Positions 35,584 to 45,046 of a DNA stretch of 64,000 bases are shown one piece after another; position 1 is the stretch's first letter, and each line of letters starts with the position of its first letter. The stretch spans positions 310,001 to 374,000 of the forward strand of contig NZ_BBYG01000018.1 of NCBI RefSeq assembly GCF_001184025.1, in the 5' to 3' direction. Position numbers and translations under genes: made by a program. The stretch comes from Streptomyces maremycinicus (GTDB lineage Bacteria; Actinomycetota; Actinomycetes; Streptomycetales; Streptomycetaceae). The notes under the pieces were generated by a model that was given only the letters and a program-made list of their open reading frames with translations, was not told the origin of the DNA and searched no databases.

Positions 35584-36699
35584 TCAGGACCCGCCGCCAC
35601 CGTCGCGCTCCCTCCGCTGCTCCAGCCGGAGCAGCAATTCCTTGCCCCGCCGTCGCGCGGCCACGTCGCACACGGCCGCCGACAGCAGCGGCGCGGTGCG
35701 CCGACGGGCCAGCAGCAGCCGCTGGTTGACGACCGGTTCGGGCCGCCAGTGGTGCTTGTACGGCTCGTTGCCGCGCAGCAGGCTGAGCGCGGCCCGGCCG
35801 CCGTCGCGGGAGTGCTCGGCGCACGCGTCCAGCAGCATCACCGCCACGTCCGCCTTGCGTTCACGCAGCCGGGGATGGGCGCCGTAGAGGTAGCCCCCGG
35901 CCAGCCGGCGCGACAGCAGGGTCAGATCGACGGCCACCACGTCGTCGTCGAGCCGGAACTGGGTGACCACCGCGTCCCCGGAGGCCACCATCGGCCCGAC
36001 CGAGCGCACCAGGTGCTCGCAGAACCGCTCCCGCAGGTGCTCGCCCGTCACCTTCCGTCCCTGCCACTGGAGCTGGTGCAGTTCCAGCAGCCGGCGCAGC
36101 GCCGAGTCGACCTCCTCCGGGCACACGACCTGCCGCTCGACGCCCAGCGCGGTCAGCTTGCGCAGCTTGGCGCGCACCCGCTGGGCCTTCGCCGACGGCA
36201 GCCGGGCCACCAGCTCGTCCATGGGGACGGCGGGCAGCTCCAGGCACACCGAGTCGCTCACCCGCCGGCGGGGGCCGTACCAGCGCTCGTAGACCTGCTC
36301 CACCGCGCCGCCCGGCCGCACCTCGCGGAAGTCGATCAACGCGGTACGGGCGGCCGCCGCGAGGCCCTCGGTGAGCGCGGCGACGGCATGCTCACCCCGC
36401 TCGTCGTCGACGAGGACGTCCCCGTAGTCGGAGATCGCCCCGCCGAGCGGCACCAGCGCCGGCAGCGGTCGGCGGACGGCCATCAGCGGGGCCGCGGCGA
36501 CGAGTTCACCGCCGTCGCGGACCAGCAGCAGACGCAGCCGGCCGCGCCTGCCGTACGACAGCCACCACGAGTGGAGCCAGGCGTGGCTCTGGAACGGGGT
36601 GGCGCTCGCACACCGCTGGTACAGCCGGCCCCAGGCGGGGGCGAGGGCGGCGAAGGCGCGCTCGTCGGTGACGAGTTCGGTGGTGAACGTCGGTTTCAC
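35584..36699 (-). CDS. GNAT/FemAB-like acyltransferase (CelD/BcsL family)
   Basis: Cytosolic acyltransferase of 371 residues resembling the CelD/BcsL family of polysaccharide-cluster acetyltransferases. The core strand-helix region is ELVAAAPLMAVRRPLPALVP, AQRVRAKLRKL and the acetyl-CoA-fold segment GGYLYGAHPRLRERKADVAVMLLDACAEHSRDGG, ending with RGNEPYKHHW, a family hallmark. GTG start at 36697-36699 overlaps the stop of the upstream chain-length gene. It is the last gene of the exopolysaccharide operon and may decorate repeat units. Confidence 0.8.
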   Translation of the reverse strand: MKPTFTTELVTDERAFAALAPAWGRLYQRCASATPFQSHAWLHSWWLSYGRRGRLRLLLVRDGGELVAAAPLMAVRRPLPALVPLGGAISDYGDVLVDDERGEHAVAALTEGLAAAARTALIDFREVRPGGAVEQVYERWYGPRRRVSDSVCLELPAVPMDELVARLPSAKAQRVRAKLRKLTALGVERQVVCPEEVDSALRRLLELHQLQWQGRKVTGEHLRERFCEHLVRSVGPMVASGDAVVTQFRLDDDVVAVDLTLLSRRLAGGYLYGAHPRLRERKADVAVMLLDACAEHSRDGGRAALSLLRGNEPYKHHWRPEPVVNQRLLLARRRTAPLLSAAVCDVAARRRGKELLLRLEQRRERDGGGGS

Positions 36700-37343
36700 A
36701 GCGCTCCGTGGGCGTCGGCGGCGAGGGCCGGCCCGGGGACGGCGGCGGGGCGCGCGGACTCGTCCTCCCGGCCCCGCTTCGGCCGCACCAGCAGCAGCAG
36801 CCCGCCGAGCAGACCGCCCGCGCTCGCCCCCACCAGACCCGTCACCGTGGGCGACACCGAGGAGGGGCCGGTCGGCCGGACCGCGCGGGCGAACTGCTGG
36901 AGCTCGACATTGGTGGCGGACTTGGAGGTCTTGGCGTGCTGGGTCAGCGAGCGGGAGACCGCGTTGGCCATGTCGGCGGCCAGGTCGGCCCGGGTGGAGG
37001 TCGCCGTGATCGAGACCATCGGGGCGTCCGGCGAGGTCGCCGTCTGCACGCTGCGCTGGAGCGTCTTCACCGGCACACCGGCCCACACCTGTGCGTCCCC
37101 GAGCACCGCCAGCTGCGTGGCGACCCGGCCGTAGGCCTGGGCGAAGCCGAGCGCGGACGCCGGGTCCGACTTCTCGGTGGGGACGGCGACGACATAGGCG
37201 GTGGCCGTGTAGGCGGGCGGCTTGAGGGCGCCGTACGTGCCGCCGAGCAGTCCGCCGGCGACGGCGCCGACCGCGAGCAGGGACCAGGGCGGGAGCGCCT
37301 TGGCGCGGCGCAGGGTGGCGGGACGGCGGGGGTTCTCGGTCAT
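36696..37343 (-). CDS. Wzz-like polysaccharide chain-length/copolymerase protein
   Basis: Membrane protein of 215 residues with the layout of the Wzz/CapA polysaccharide co-polymerases. There is a membrane helix near the N terminus (WSLLAVGAVAGGLLGGTYGA) followed by the periplasm-side motif PPAYTATAYVVA, a helical extracellular domain, and a second membrane helix near the C terminus preceded by RPTGPSSVSPTVTGLVGASA (proline-rich motif). No kinase domain is fused, as in Gram-positive modulators. Overlapping starts and stops bind it to genes on both sides. It sets polymer length in a Wzx/Wzy-type system. Confidence 0.83.
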   Translation of the reverse strand: MTENPRRPATLRRAKALPPWSLLAVGAVAGGLLGGTYGALKPPAYTATAYVVAVPTEKSDPASALGFAQAYGRVATQLAVLGDAQVWAGVPVKTLQRSVQTATSPDAPMVSITATSTRADLAADMANAVSRSLTQHAKTSKSATNVELQQFARAVRPTGPSSVSPTVTGLVGASAGGLLGGLLLLVRPKRGREDESARPAAVPGPALAADAHGAL

Positions 37344-38503
37344 GGGGAACTGACTCCCTGGGGTGTCGGGGTGGCGGGGGAGAGCAGGGGTGGTCCGGAA
37401 ACGGTGGCCGCGTACACGTCCATGAGCTGGGCGGCGCTGCGGGTGATGTCGTAGTGGCGGGCGGCCTCGGCGGCGGTGCGCGGGCCGGGGGTCCGCACGC
37501 GTGCCTCGGTCAGCGCGCGGACGAACGCCTCGGTGCCACCGGTCACCCGGCGGGCGCCCGGCGCCCGGTCGGGGAACCGCTCGATCGCGGGGCAGGAGGC
37601 GTAGAGCACCGGCAGGCCGCAGGCCAGCGCCTCGACGACGGCCAGACCGAAGGTCTCCTCGGGGGAGGGGGAGACGAACAGGTCCATGGCGGAGGTGAGG
37701 GAGGGCAGGTCGGGGCCGGGGGTGCCGTCGGGAACACAGGGGCGTTCGCCGGTGAACAGGACCCGGTCGGCGACCCCCGCCTCGTGCGCGGTACGGCGCA
37801 GCACGTTCTCCTCGGGGCCGCCACCGACCAGCACCAGCCAGTGGTCGGCGGGCAGCCGGGCGAGGGCGTGGATGACGACGTCGAAGCGTTTGCCCGCGGT
37901 CAGCCGTCCGACGCCGCCGACGACACAGGCGTCGTCGGGCAGCCCGAGACGGCGGCGGGTCCGCCGGCGGGCGTCCGGGTCGAAGCGGAAGCGGGCCAGG
38001 TCGATGCCGTTGGGGACGACCTCGATCCGCGGCGCGGGAACCCCCCAGCCGCGCAGCCGGTCGGCGACCGCGGGGGAGACGGCGACCGTGGTGCGGCCCA
38101 GCCGCTCGCTGGCGAGGTAGAGCGCCCGGACCCCGGAGGTCAGTCTGCGCCCCTCCAGCTGCGATTCGCCCAGGGAGTGTTCGGTGGCGACGACCGCGCG
38201 GACCCCGGCCAGCCGCGCGGCCAGCCGGCCGTAGACGCAGGCCCGGTAGAGATGGGTGTGGACGAGGTCGTAGCCGCCGGAGCGGATGATCCGGACCAGG
38301 CGGGGCAGCGCGGCCAGGTCGCGGTTGCCCGCCATGCCGAGGTGGACGACCCGGACCCCGTCGCTCGCCAGCCCGTCCGCCACCGTCCCCGGGTTGGTCA
38401 GCGTCACCACCTCGCACTCGACCGGCAGATGCCGCAGCAGCAACCGCAGTTGCTGCTCGGCGCCCCCGACGCCGAGCCCCGTGATGATGTGCAGCGCCTT
38501 CAC
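37340..38503 (-). CDS. GT4-family glycosyltransferase
   Basis: Cytosolic glycosyltransferase of 387 residues with GT-B fold. N-terminal ALHIITGLGVGGAEQQLRLL, acceptor-side HTHLYRACVYGRLAARL, and donor-binding VVPNGIDLARF, VGGVGRLTAGKRFDVVI and PSPEETFGLAVVEALACGLP, whose E-x7-E is the retaining GT4 signature. It adds a sugar from a nucleotide donor to the lipid-linked repeat unit. GTG start at 38501-38503 overlaps the deacetylase stop. The long frame upstream of it is antiphase over the deacetylase gene and is rejected. Confidence 0.88.
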   Translation of the reverse strand: MKALHIITGLGVGGAEQQLRLLLRHLPVECEVVTLTNPGTVADGLASDGVRVVHLGMAGNRDLAALPRLVRIIRSGGYDLVHTHLYRACVYGRLAARLAGVRAVVATEHSLGESQLEGRRLTSGVRALYLASERLGRTTVAVSPAVADRLRGWGVPAPRIEVVPNGIDLARFRFDPDARRRTRRRLGLPDDACVVGGVGRLTAGKRFDVVIHALARLPADHWLVLVGGGPEENVLRRTAHEAGVADRVLFTGERPCVPDGTPGPDLPSLTSAMDLFVSPSPEETFGLAVVEALACGLPVLYASCPAIERFPDRAPGARRVTGGTEAFVRALTEARVRTPGPRTAAEAARHYDITRSAAQLMDVYAATVSGPPLLSPATPTPQGVSSP

Positions 38504-39240
38504 CGCAGCCCCTCGACGGGCCGCCGTCGCAGCCGGTGCAGCCGGTACTTCAGATGCATGCGCAGGACGTTGTCGTTCTGCCCGATGTGCAGCCGGGGCA
38601 GGGCGTGCAGGCCGTTCAGCTCGCCGGGGTCGATCGCGCAGGCGTACCGGTAACCGGCCTGGCGCACGGCGTCCACGGCCCGCTGGTCGATCGTCCCGTA
38701 GGGATAGCAGAAGCCGTCGACCTCGGTGCCGAGCATCGCGACGAGGGCCGCGCGGCTCTCGACCGTCTCCTTCTTCAGGGTGAGGTCGTCGGCCTTGGTC
38801 AGGTCGACATGGGTGAGGCCGTGGGAGCCGATCTCGACGCCCTCGTAGGCCGCGCGGCAGATGCCGTCGGCGGTCAGCAGCGGCTTGCGCGGGCCCAGCG
38901 GGTCCCAGGCGTTGTCGCCGCCGAGCCGGCCCGGCAGCACGAACAGGGTGGCGTTGCAGCGGTGGCGGCGCAGCACGGGCAGCGCCTCGGTGAGGAAGTC
39001 GGCGTAACCGTCGTCGAAGGTGAGTCCGACCAGGTTGTGGCCCTCGCCCCGGGCCCGGGCGTCGAGCAGCTTCGCCATGGAGACACCGCGCAGTCCGCGC
39101 CGGCGCAGCCACATCAGCTGCTTCTCCAGCCGCTCGGGGGTGACGGTGATGCGGTACGGATCCTCGGAGCAGTCCCCCACGGAGTGGTACATCGCCACCC
39201 ACGGGACGGGACTGCGTCTGCTGTGGTCAGGAGCGGACAT
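38500..39240 (-). CDS. Polysaccharide deacetylase family protein
   Basis: NodB-homology carbohydrate esterase (CE4) of 246 residues. Motif 1 TFDDGY at 74-79 supplies the catalytic base and a metal ligand, and motif 2 SHGLTH at 139-144 gives the His ligands. FCYPYGTIDQRAVDAVRQAG matches the later motifs. No signal peptide is evident, so it either acts on cytosolic lipid-linked intermediates or is exported another way. Deacetylation of GlcNAc-type residues in the exopolysaccharide is the likely role given its place inside the operon. The start at 39240 lies within the end of the flippase gene. Confidence 0.86.
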   Translation of the reverse strand: MSAPDHSRRSPVPWVAMYHSVGDCSEDPYRITVTPERLEKQLMWLRRRGLRGVSMAKLLDARARGEGHNLVGLTFDDGYADFLTEALPVLRRHRCNATLFVLPGRLGGDNAWDPLGPRKPLLTADGICRAAYEGVEIGSHGLTHVDLTKADDLTLKKETVESRAALVAMLGTEVDGFCYPYGTIDQRAVDAVRQAGYRYACAIDPGELNGLHALPRLHIGQNDNVLRMHLKYRLHRLRRRPVEGLR

Positions 39241-41095
39241 GGGAGAACCTTCGGGTCGCGGAACGAACGGAACGGAGTGCCGAGTCGATGCCCTGGGAGC
39301 CCAGGGCCCGGCCGAGCAGGAGGAAGACGACGGTCACGGTGAGCCCCCCGGCGGCCAGCCCGGACAGGGGGTCGGCGAACCGGCCGGCGGCGAAGGACCC
39401 CGCCAGGGTGGCCACCAGGGCCGCCCGCACCGGCCGGCTCAGTTCGCGCAGCACGCTCCGGACACCGACCGGAACGCTGCGCGGACCCATCCCGGCCAGC
39501 AGGACGAGTGCGGTGACGGTGATGCCGATCGCGTTGGCGGCGGCGATCCCGTACACGCCCCACGGACCGACGCTCAGCGCGCCGATCCAGGAGGTCACGA
39601 CGATCCCGGAGGCCATCGCGCCGACCGGGTACCAGGAGCCGCGGCCCGCCGAGAAGTAGGAGCGGACCAGCACGCCCACCAGGGTCTGGCCGAGCAGCCC
39701 GAGCGCGTACACCCGCATGACGCCCGCCGTCGCCGCCGTGTCCTTCGCGGTGAACGCGCCCCGCTGGAAGAGCACTTCGATGATCTGCGGCGAGCAGGCC
39801 AGGACGGCGGCCGCGCCCAGCAGCACGACGCACGCGGCCAGCGCCAGATCCCGCTCCACCCGGCTCCGGGCCCGCTCGGTGTCCCCCTCCGCCAGCGCCC
39901 GGGCGACCACCGGGAAGGTGACCGTGCAGATCATCACCGAGAGGATCATCGGCATCTGCGCGACCTTCTGCGCGTAGTTCAGATGCGAGATCGCCCCGGC
40001 CGGCAACTGCGAGGCGAGGAAGCGCTCGATGAGGACCTGGGACTGCCGGCACAGCGCGAACAGGAGCACGGTGGTGAGGAGCAGGGTGTCGAGGGGTCGC
40101 GGCACCTCCTGCGCGGAGGACTCCTCGGCCGCCTGGCGCTTCCTCAGCTGCCGCAGCAGGGAAGGCAGTTGGACGAGGACCATGAGCAGCCCGCCGACCG
40201 CGACCCCGACGGCCGCCGAGCGCACCCCCCAGTGCCCCCCGAGCACGAACATCCCGGTGATGATGCCGACGTTGTAGGCGACGTAGATCGCCGCGGGCGC
40301 CGTGTACCGCCGGTGCGCGCGCAGGGCCGCGCTGCAATACCCGGCGAGCCCGAAGCTCACCACGCAGGTGGCGGTGAGCCGCGTGCAGTCGACGGCGAGC
40401 GCCGGGTCCGGCAGACCCGGGGCGAGGACCGCGACCAGCCGCGGTGCCAGGCCGATGAACAGGGCGCCGACCGCGACGAAGGCCAGCGACAGACGGGGCA
40501 GCGTGCCGGCGACCAGGGCGCGGACCGGGTCGCCGGGGGCGCCCTGGGAGCGGCGGGCCAGCGCCATGCTGAACGCCGGGATCAGGGCGAACGCCAGCCC
40601 GTCCTCGATGAGCAGCGTGGCCGCGAACTCGGGCACGGTCCACGCCACGAGGAAGGCGTCGGTCTCACTGCCCGCCCCGAACAGCCGGGCCAGTGCCTGG
40701 TCCCGCACCAGTCCGAGCAGGGCGCCGGCGACGGAGAGGACGGCGGTGACGAGTGTGGCCTTGGCGAGGAACCGACGGGAGGCCGTGGGGAGTTCGCCCC
40801 CCTCGGCCCGTTCGCCGCCCCCCTCCCGCACGCTCGCGCCGTCCGCCGTCGTAGCGCCGGCCGCGCCGGCAACCCGACAGGCGCCGTCGGCCCCGTCGGC
40901 CGATCCGATCCCGTCGGCCCCGTCGGCCCCGTCGGCCCCGTCGGCCGTGCTCGTCCCGTCGGTCCCCTCTGCTGTGCCGGTCCCTTCGGTCGGGTCGGCC
41001 TGGTCGGCTGTCTCCCCGGGCCCGGCGGCGGTCCGCGCCGGCGGCACGGAGGCGGGACCGTCCGTACGAGGCGTCCGGGGAGGGGTGACCGTCAT
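39227..41095 (-). CDS. MurJ/MviN-type polysaccharide lipid flippase with Gly-Ala-Asp leader
   Basis: Membrane flippase of 622 residues of the MurJ/MviN branch of the MOP superfamily. The core starts at about residue 110 (ATLVTAVLSVAGALLGLVRD) and continues with FLVAWTVPEFAATLLIEDGL and about 14 helices. Placed within an EPS operon, it most likely flips lipid-linked repeat units (Wzx function), although the house-keeping MurJ is the nearest family. Unusual is a cytosolic N-terminal low-complexity leader of about 100 residues, rich in Gly, Ala, Asp and Thr with GADGADGADG repeats, absent from typical flippases. The ATG at 41093-41095 overlaps the polymerase stop. Confidence 0.83.
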   Translation of the reverse strand: MTVTPPRTPRTDGPASVPPARTAAGPGETADQADPTEGTGTAEGTDGTSTADGADGADGADGIGSADGADGACRVAGAAGATTADGASVREGGGERAEGGELPTASRRFLAKATLVTAVLSVAGALLGLVRDQALARLFGAGSETDAFLVAWTVPEFAATLLIEDGLAFALIPAFSMALARRSQGAPGDPVRALVAGTLPRLSLAFVAVGALFIGLAPRLVAVLAPGLPDPALAVDCTRLTATCVVSFGLAGYCSAALRAHRRYTAPAAIYVAYNVGIITGMFVLGGHWGVRSAAVGVAVGGLLMVLVQLPSLLRQLRKRQAAEESSAQEVPRPLDTLLLTTVLLFALCRQSQVLIERFLASQLPAGAISHLNYAQKVAQMPMILSVMICTVTFPVVARALAEGDTERARSRVERDLALAACVVLLGAAAVLACSPQIIEVLFQRGAFTAKDTAATAGVMRVYALGLLGQTLVGVLVRSYFSAGRGSWYPVGAMASGIVVTSWIGALSVGPWGVYGIAAANAIGITVTALVLLAGMGPRSVPVGVRSVLRELSRPVRAALVATLAGSFAAGRFADPLSGLAAGGLTVTVVFLLLGRALGSQGIDSALRSVRSATRRFSHVRS

Positions 41096-42402
41096 CGGAC
41101 GAGCGCCTCCTCGCGGCCACCGGCGCCGACCAGCGCCCACCAGGCGACGGCCCCGAAGACGACGGCGGTCAGCACGGTCGAGGGGCCGCCGATGTCGGCG
41201 TACGTGAAGTCCACGAGCTGCCAGATCAGCAGCCCGCAGGCGACGAGCGCGCAGTCGAGACCGGGGCCGGAGCGCCGGACCCGGAACCAGCCGCGCAGCC
41301 CGCACACCAGCAGCGCCAGCCAGCCGCCCGCGAGGGCGAGCAGCCCGATCAGGCCCTGTTCACCGAGGATCAGCAGGTACATGTTGTGCGGGGAGAGCAG
41401 CGGCTGCTTGACGAACCCGCCGCCCGCCCCGTCGGTGTCGCTGCCGGAGGACAGCGCCAGGGAGGCGTGGCCGTCGCGGTGTTCGGGGAAGCCCTTCAGC
41501 CCGACACCGGTCAGCGGCTGGTCGCGCCACATGCCGATCGCGGCCGCCCACATCGTGTACCGGTCGGTGACCGACTGGTCGGGGGCGTCCCGGATCTGCG
41601 TGATGCTGTTGACGCGCTCCTGGAGCATCGCCGAGCCGACCCCGAAGCCGCCCACCAGGATCACCCCGGCCGCGGCCGCCACCGCGCCCACCTTCAGTGC
41701 CCGCCGCGGCCCGGCGAGGGCCAGCTGGACCGCGCAGGTCAGCACGGTCGCGATCCACGCGCCCCGGCTGAAGGAGAGCGCGAGCGGCACCAGCAGGGCG
41801 AGCGCCGCGCAGGCGGCGATCACCCGCTGCCGTACCGGGGTCCGGCCGAGCGCCAGCCCGACGGCGCAGATCAGGCCGAACGCCACGACGGTCGCCATGC
41901 CCATCACGTCCTGCGGCCCGAAGGTGCCGACCGCCCGGATGTTCTCGCCCTGGTAGGAGGCGCCCGTCCCGGTGACGAACTGATGGACGCCGACCGCCCC
42001 CTGCCACCCCGCGAGTCCGACGAACGACCAGGCCAGCACCCGGAAGTCGGCCCGGTCGCGGACCAGGAGGACGACGGCGGCCGGGACCAGCACGAAGATC
42101 TGGAGGTAGCGGCCCAGCCCGGAGAGCCCCGCCCCCGGCGAGGACGCGCCCATCGCGGCGAGCGCGAGCCCGACCACCGGCAGTCCGAGGACGACGGCGG
42201 CCGTTCGGGACAGCGGGCGCCGCCGGTGCCGCAGCAGCCGGACCGCGCAGAACAGCACGACCAGCGCGGACAGCGCGTCGGCCGGCCCGGCGCCGCCCTC
42301 ACCGCCGGGACCGATCGGCAGGCCGAGCAGGGCGACCACGGCGACCACGGGCAGGACCGGTGACAGCGTCCGGGCGCGGGGCAGGGGCAGGGCGAGGGTC
42401 AT
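41092..42402 (-). CDS. O-antigen ligase/polymerase-like (Wzy/RfaL) protein
   Basis: Polytopic membrane protein of 436 residues with about 12 helices and one large extracellular loop (about 240-330) that carries QPLTGVGLKGFPEHRDGH, SPHNMYLLILGEQGLIG, the hallmark region of Wzy_C proteins (ligase/polymerase with conserved His and Arg). In a Wzx/Wzy-type system it polymerises flipped repeat units. It starts at 42400-42402, seven bases after the upstream sugar transferase, and its stop overlaps the flippase start. Confidence 0.85.
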   Translation of the reverse strand: MTLALPLPRARTLSPVLPVVAVVALLGLPIGPGGEGGAGPADALSALVVLFCAVRLLRHRRRPLSRTAAVVLGLPVVGLALAAMGASSPGAGLSGLGRYLQIFVLVPAAVVLLVRDRADFRVLAWSFVGLAGWQGAVGVHQFVTGTGASYQGENIRAVGTFGPQDVMGMATVVAFGLICAVGLALGRTPVRQRVIAACAALALLVPLALSFSRGAWIATVLTCAVQLALAGPRRALKVGAVAAAAGVILVGGFGVGSAMLQERVNSITQIRDAPDQSVTDRYTMWAAAIGMWRDQPLTGVGLKGFPEHRDGHASLALSSGSDTDGAGGGFVKQPLLSPHNMYLLILGEQGLIGLLALAGGWLALLVCGLRGWFRVRRSGPGLDCALVACGLLIWQLVDFTYADIGGPSTVLTAVVFGAVAWWALVGAGGREEALVR

Positions 42403-42409
42403 CGGTGGT

Positions 42410-43825
42410 TCAGCTCCCGGTCGGTCGCACGAGGGCGGCCGCGGTGCGCAGCAGGATGCAGACGTCCTGCCACAGCGACCAGTTGTCGATGTAGGCGTTG
42501 TCGAAACGGGCCCGGTCCTCGATCGAGGTGTCACCGCGCAGCCCCTGCACCTGGGCGAGGCCGGTGATGCCGGTCTGCATCCGGTGGCGGGCCGCGTAGC
42601 CGGGATAGGTCTGACTGAACTGACCGACGAAGTAGGGGCGTTCGGGGCGCGGACCGACCAGGCTCATGTCGCCGCACAGGACGTTCCACAGCTGGAGCAG
42701 CTCGTCCAACGACGTCTGGCGCAGGATGCGGCAGAAGCGGCTCATCTCCCGCTCCCCGGCCACGCTCCACCGGGTCGCCGCCTCGTGCTCGTCGACCGGG
42801 CGGTGGGTGCGGAACTTCAGCAGCGTGAAGGGCCGGCCGTCCTTGCCGATGCGCTCCTGCCGGAAGACGACCCCCGGCCCGTCGGTCAGCCGCAGCACCG
42901 CCGCGCACACCAGCAGCAGAGGGCTCAGCAGCAGGAGCAGGGCCCCGGAGACCGCGATGTCCAGCAGCCGCTTGCCGAGACTGCCCCGGCGCCGGGTGCC
43001 CATGTCGAGACGCCGGCAGGAGAACCCGGCGAGCTGTTCGCGGCTCGCGTACGAGGGGGTGTCGGCGTCGACCTCCCACACCGTGCAGCCCGACTCGGCG
43101 AGCGCCCGCAGCAGCGGGCCCTGCACGGTGCGTACGGCGGGGTGGACGCACAGGACGTCACGCACGCCGTTCTGGATGAGGGCCCGCTGCACCTCCTGAC
43201 CGGTGGTCAGTACGGGAAGTCCGTCCGCGCCGTCCGGCCGCTCGGCCACGATGCCCACCGGCTCGACCCCGGACCGCGGGTGCCGCAGCACGGCGGCGGC
43301 CACCCGCTGCGCGGTCGCGGCGGGGCCGATGACGAGCGCGGCGCGCGGGTGACGCAGCAGCGTCCGGCGCCGCCGCAGGTGCACCACCGCGCGGCCCGCA
43401 CAACCGGCCGCCGCCTGCGCCGCGAACCCGAGGAGCAGGGTGCGGACCGACAGCGCGTGGGCCGGGTGCCACGCCGCGACGAGCGTGCCGAGGGCCAGCC
43501 AGGCCACCGCGATCCGGCCGCAGACGGAGGGCAGTTCGTCGAGCACCCCCACCACCGGACGCGAGCGCTGCGGGCGCAGCAATATGGTCGCCGCCACCAG
43601 CAGCGCGACCAGCAGCGGGCGGCGCTGCGCCCCGGTCAGCGCCAGCGCGCCCACGAACGTGGCGAGGCCGTCGGCGAACAGCAGCGGTAGCGGCGACGCG
43701 GGCCGCGCCGGGGGCCGCCGGGTGGGGAACCGGAATCCCGCTCCGCTCTCCCGCCGCGGAATGACCGAGACGGGCGAGTACCCGGGCTGCGCGCCGGGAG
43801 AGGGGACGGTGCTTTCCGCAGTCAC
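42410..43825 (-). CDS. Polyprenyl-phosphate sugar phosphotransferase (initiating)
   Basis: Initiating glycosyl-1-phosphate transferase of 471 residues (WbaP/EPS polyprenyl-transferase type). Four N-terminal helices are followed by a nucleotide-binding-like domain (LLRHPRAALVIGPAATAQRV) and the C-terminal catalytic domain: RLLDIAVSGALLLLLSPLLL, FRQERIGKDGRPFTLLKFRT, RILRQTSLDELLQLWNVLCG, DMSLVGPRPERP. It loads the first sugar-phosphate onto undecaprenyl phosphate, which starts repeat-unit assembly. GTG start at 43823-43825 overlaps the upstream glycosyltransferase stop. Confidence 0.92.
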   Translation of the reverse strand: MTAESTVPSPGAQPGYSPVSVIPRRESGAGFRFPTRRPPARPASPLPLLFADGLATFVGALALTGAQRRPLLVALLVAATILLRPQRSRPVVGVLDELPSVCGRIAVAWLALGTLVAAWHPAHALSVRTLLLGFAAQAAAGCAGRAVVHLRRRRTLLRHPRAALVIGPAATAQRVAAAVLRHPRSGVEPVGIVAERPDGADGLPVLTTGQEVQRALIQNGVRDVLCVHPAVRTVQGPLLRALAESGCTVWEVDADTPSYASREQLAGFSCRRLDMGTRRRGSLGKRLLDIAVSGALLLLLSPLLLVCAAVLRLTDGPGVVFRQERIGKDGRPFTLLKFRTHRPVDEHEAATRWSVAGEREMSRFCRILRQTSLDELLQLWNVLCGDMSLVGPRPERPYFVGQFSQTYPGYAARHRMQTGITGLAQVQGLRGDTSIEDRARFDNAYIDNWSLWQDVCILLRTAAALVRPTGS

Positions 43826-44997
43826 GAGTGGATGGACTCCCTGCGCTCGGTGGGCGCGACGCGCGCCCCTGGTGTGGTCGTGAGCAGTTCGCGGTACACG
43901 TCCGCGACCGCCCCCGCCGTGCGCCGCACGTCGTGCGTGGTCAGGACGTGCCGGCGTCCCTGGTGGCCCAGCGACTCGCGCAGCAGCGGGTCGAGCAGCA
44001 GTCCGGCGACGGCACCGGCCAGCGCGGCCGGGTTCTCGGCGGGCACCAGACAGTGGGGGGCGAGCGCGGCCGGCAGGCTCTCCCGGGCGCCGTCCACGTC
44101 GGTCACCACGACGGGCCGTCCGCAGGCCAGTGCCTCCAGCGGGGCCAGGGCCATGCCCTCCCAGCGCGAGGGCAGCACGACCAGGTCGGCGGCCTGGTAC
44201 CAGGGCGCGGCGTCGGTGACGGCCCCGGCGAACAGCACGGACTCCGGCGCCCGGGACCGCAGCCGCTCGGCGTCCGGGCCGTCGCCGACGAGGACCAGCC
44301 GGGCACCGGGCACCTTGCGCGCGATGTCCGGCCATGCCGTCAGCAGGACGTCCTGTCCCTTCTGCCGGCACAGCCGCCCCACGCACACCACCAGCGGTGC
44401 GGCGGGGCCCGGTTCGGGCAGGAGGGAGGCCCGTACGGTGTCGACGGAGGCCGGGTGGAAGCGCTCGGGATCGATGCCGTTGGGGATGACGCTGACCTGC
44501 CCGCCGATGCGGGCGCGCAGGCCGGTGGCGCGCTCCGCCTCGCTCACGCACACCAGCCGGTCCGTCCAACGGGCGCCGAAGCGCTCCCACGTGAGCGCCA
44601 GGGCCGCGGTGGTGCCGCCGACCGCCTCGAAGGACCAGGCGTGCGGCTGGAACACGGTCGGGATCCGTCCCCGCACCGCGAGCCGCCCGGCCAGCCCGGC
44701 CTTCGCGCTGTGCGCGTGCACCAGGTCGGGGCGTACCTCGTCGAGCAGGCGTACGAGCCTTCGTACCTCGCCGGGGAGCGAGGGCCCCGGCGAGCGGGTC
44801 GCCGGCCAGTGCCGCACGTCCGCGCCCAGGGACCGCAGGTCCCCGGTGAGCCGTCCGGCCGGGCAGGCCACGGTGACGTGCAGTCCTGCCGCGAGCTGGG
44901 CCCGCGTCAGATCGGTCACGACCCGGGCGACCCCGCCGTCCACGGGCTGGGTGAGATGCAGGACCCGGGTCGTGGCATCGGGTTCTGGCTGGTGCAT
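43822..44997 (-). CDS. GT4-family glycosyltransferase
   Basis: Second GT-B glycosyltransferase of the operon, 391 residues. N-terminal RVLHLTQPVDGGVARVVTDL, DLVHAHSAKAGLAGRLAVRG, then VSVIPNGIDPERFHP, VVCVGRLCRQKGQDVLLTAW and LPSRWEGMALAPLEALACGRP, a clear retaining GT4 donor site. It resembles glycosyltransferases that extend the lipid-linked primer. The ATG at 44995-44997 has GAGGAAA seven bases upstream. The next gene upstream is 49 bases away in the same direction, so the operon may begin with the secreted protein at 46159. Confidence 0.88.
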   Translation of the reverse strand: MHQPEPDATTRVLHLTQPVDGGVARVVTDLTRAQLAAGLHVTVACPAGRLTGDLRSLGADVRHWPATRSPGPSLPGEVRRLVRLLDEVRPDLVHAHSAKAGLAGRLAVRGRIPTVFQPHAWSFEAVGGTTAALALTWERFGARWTDRLVCVSEAERATGLRARIGGQVSVIPNGIDPERFHPASVDTVRASLLPEPGPAAPLVVCVGRLCRQKGQDVLLTAWPDIARKVPGARLVLVGDGPDAERLRSRAPESVLFAGAVTDAAPWYQAADLVVLPSRWEGMALAPLEALACGRPVVVTDVDGARESLPAALAPHCLVPAENPAALAGAVAGLLLDPLLRESLGHQGRRHVLTTHDVRRTAGAVADVYRELLTTTPGARVAPTERRESIHS

Positions 44998-45046
44998 TGC
45001 GCGGTTTCCTCGCTCACGGTGGCGCTCGGGACGGGCGGGAACGCGC

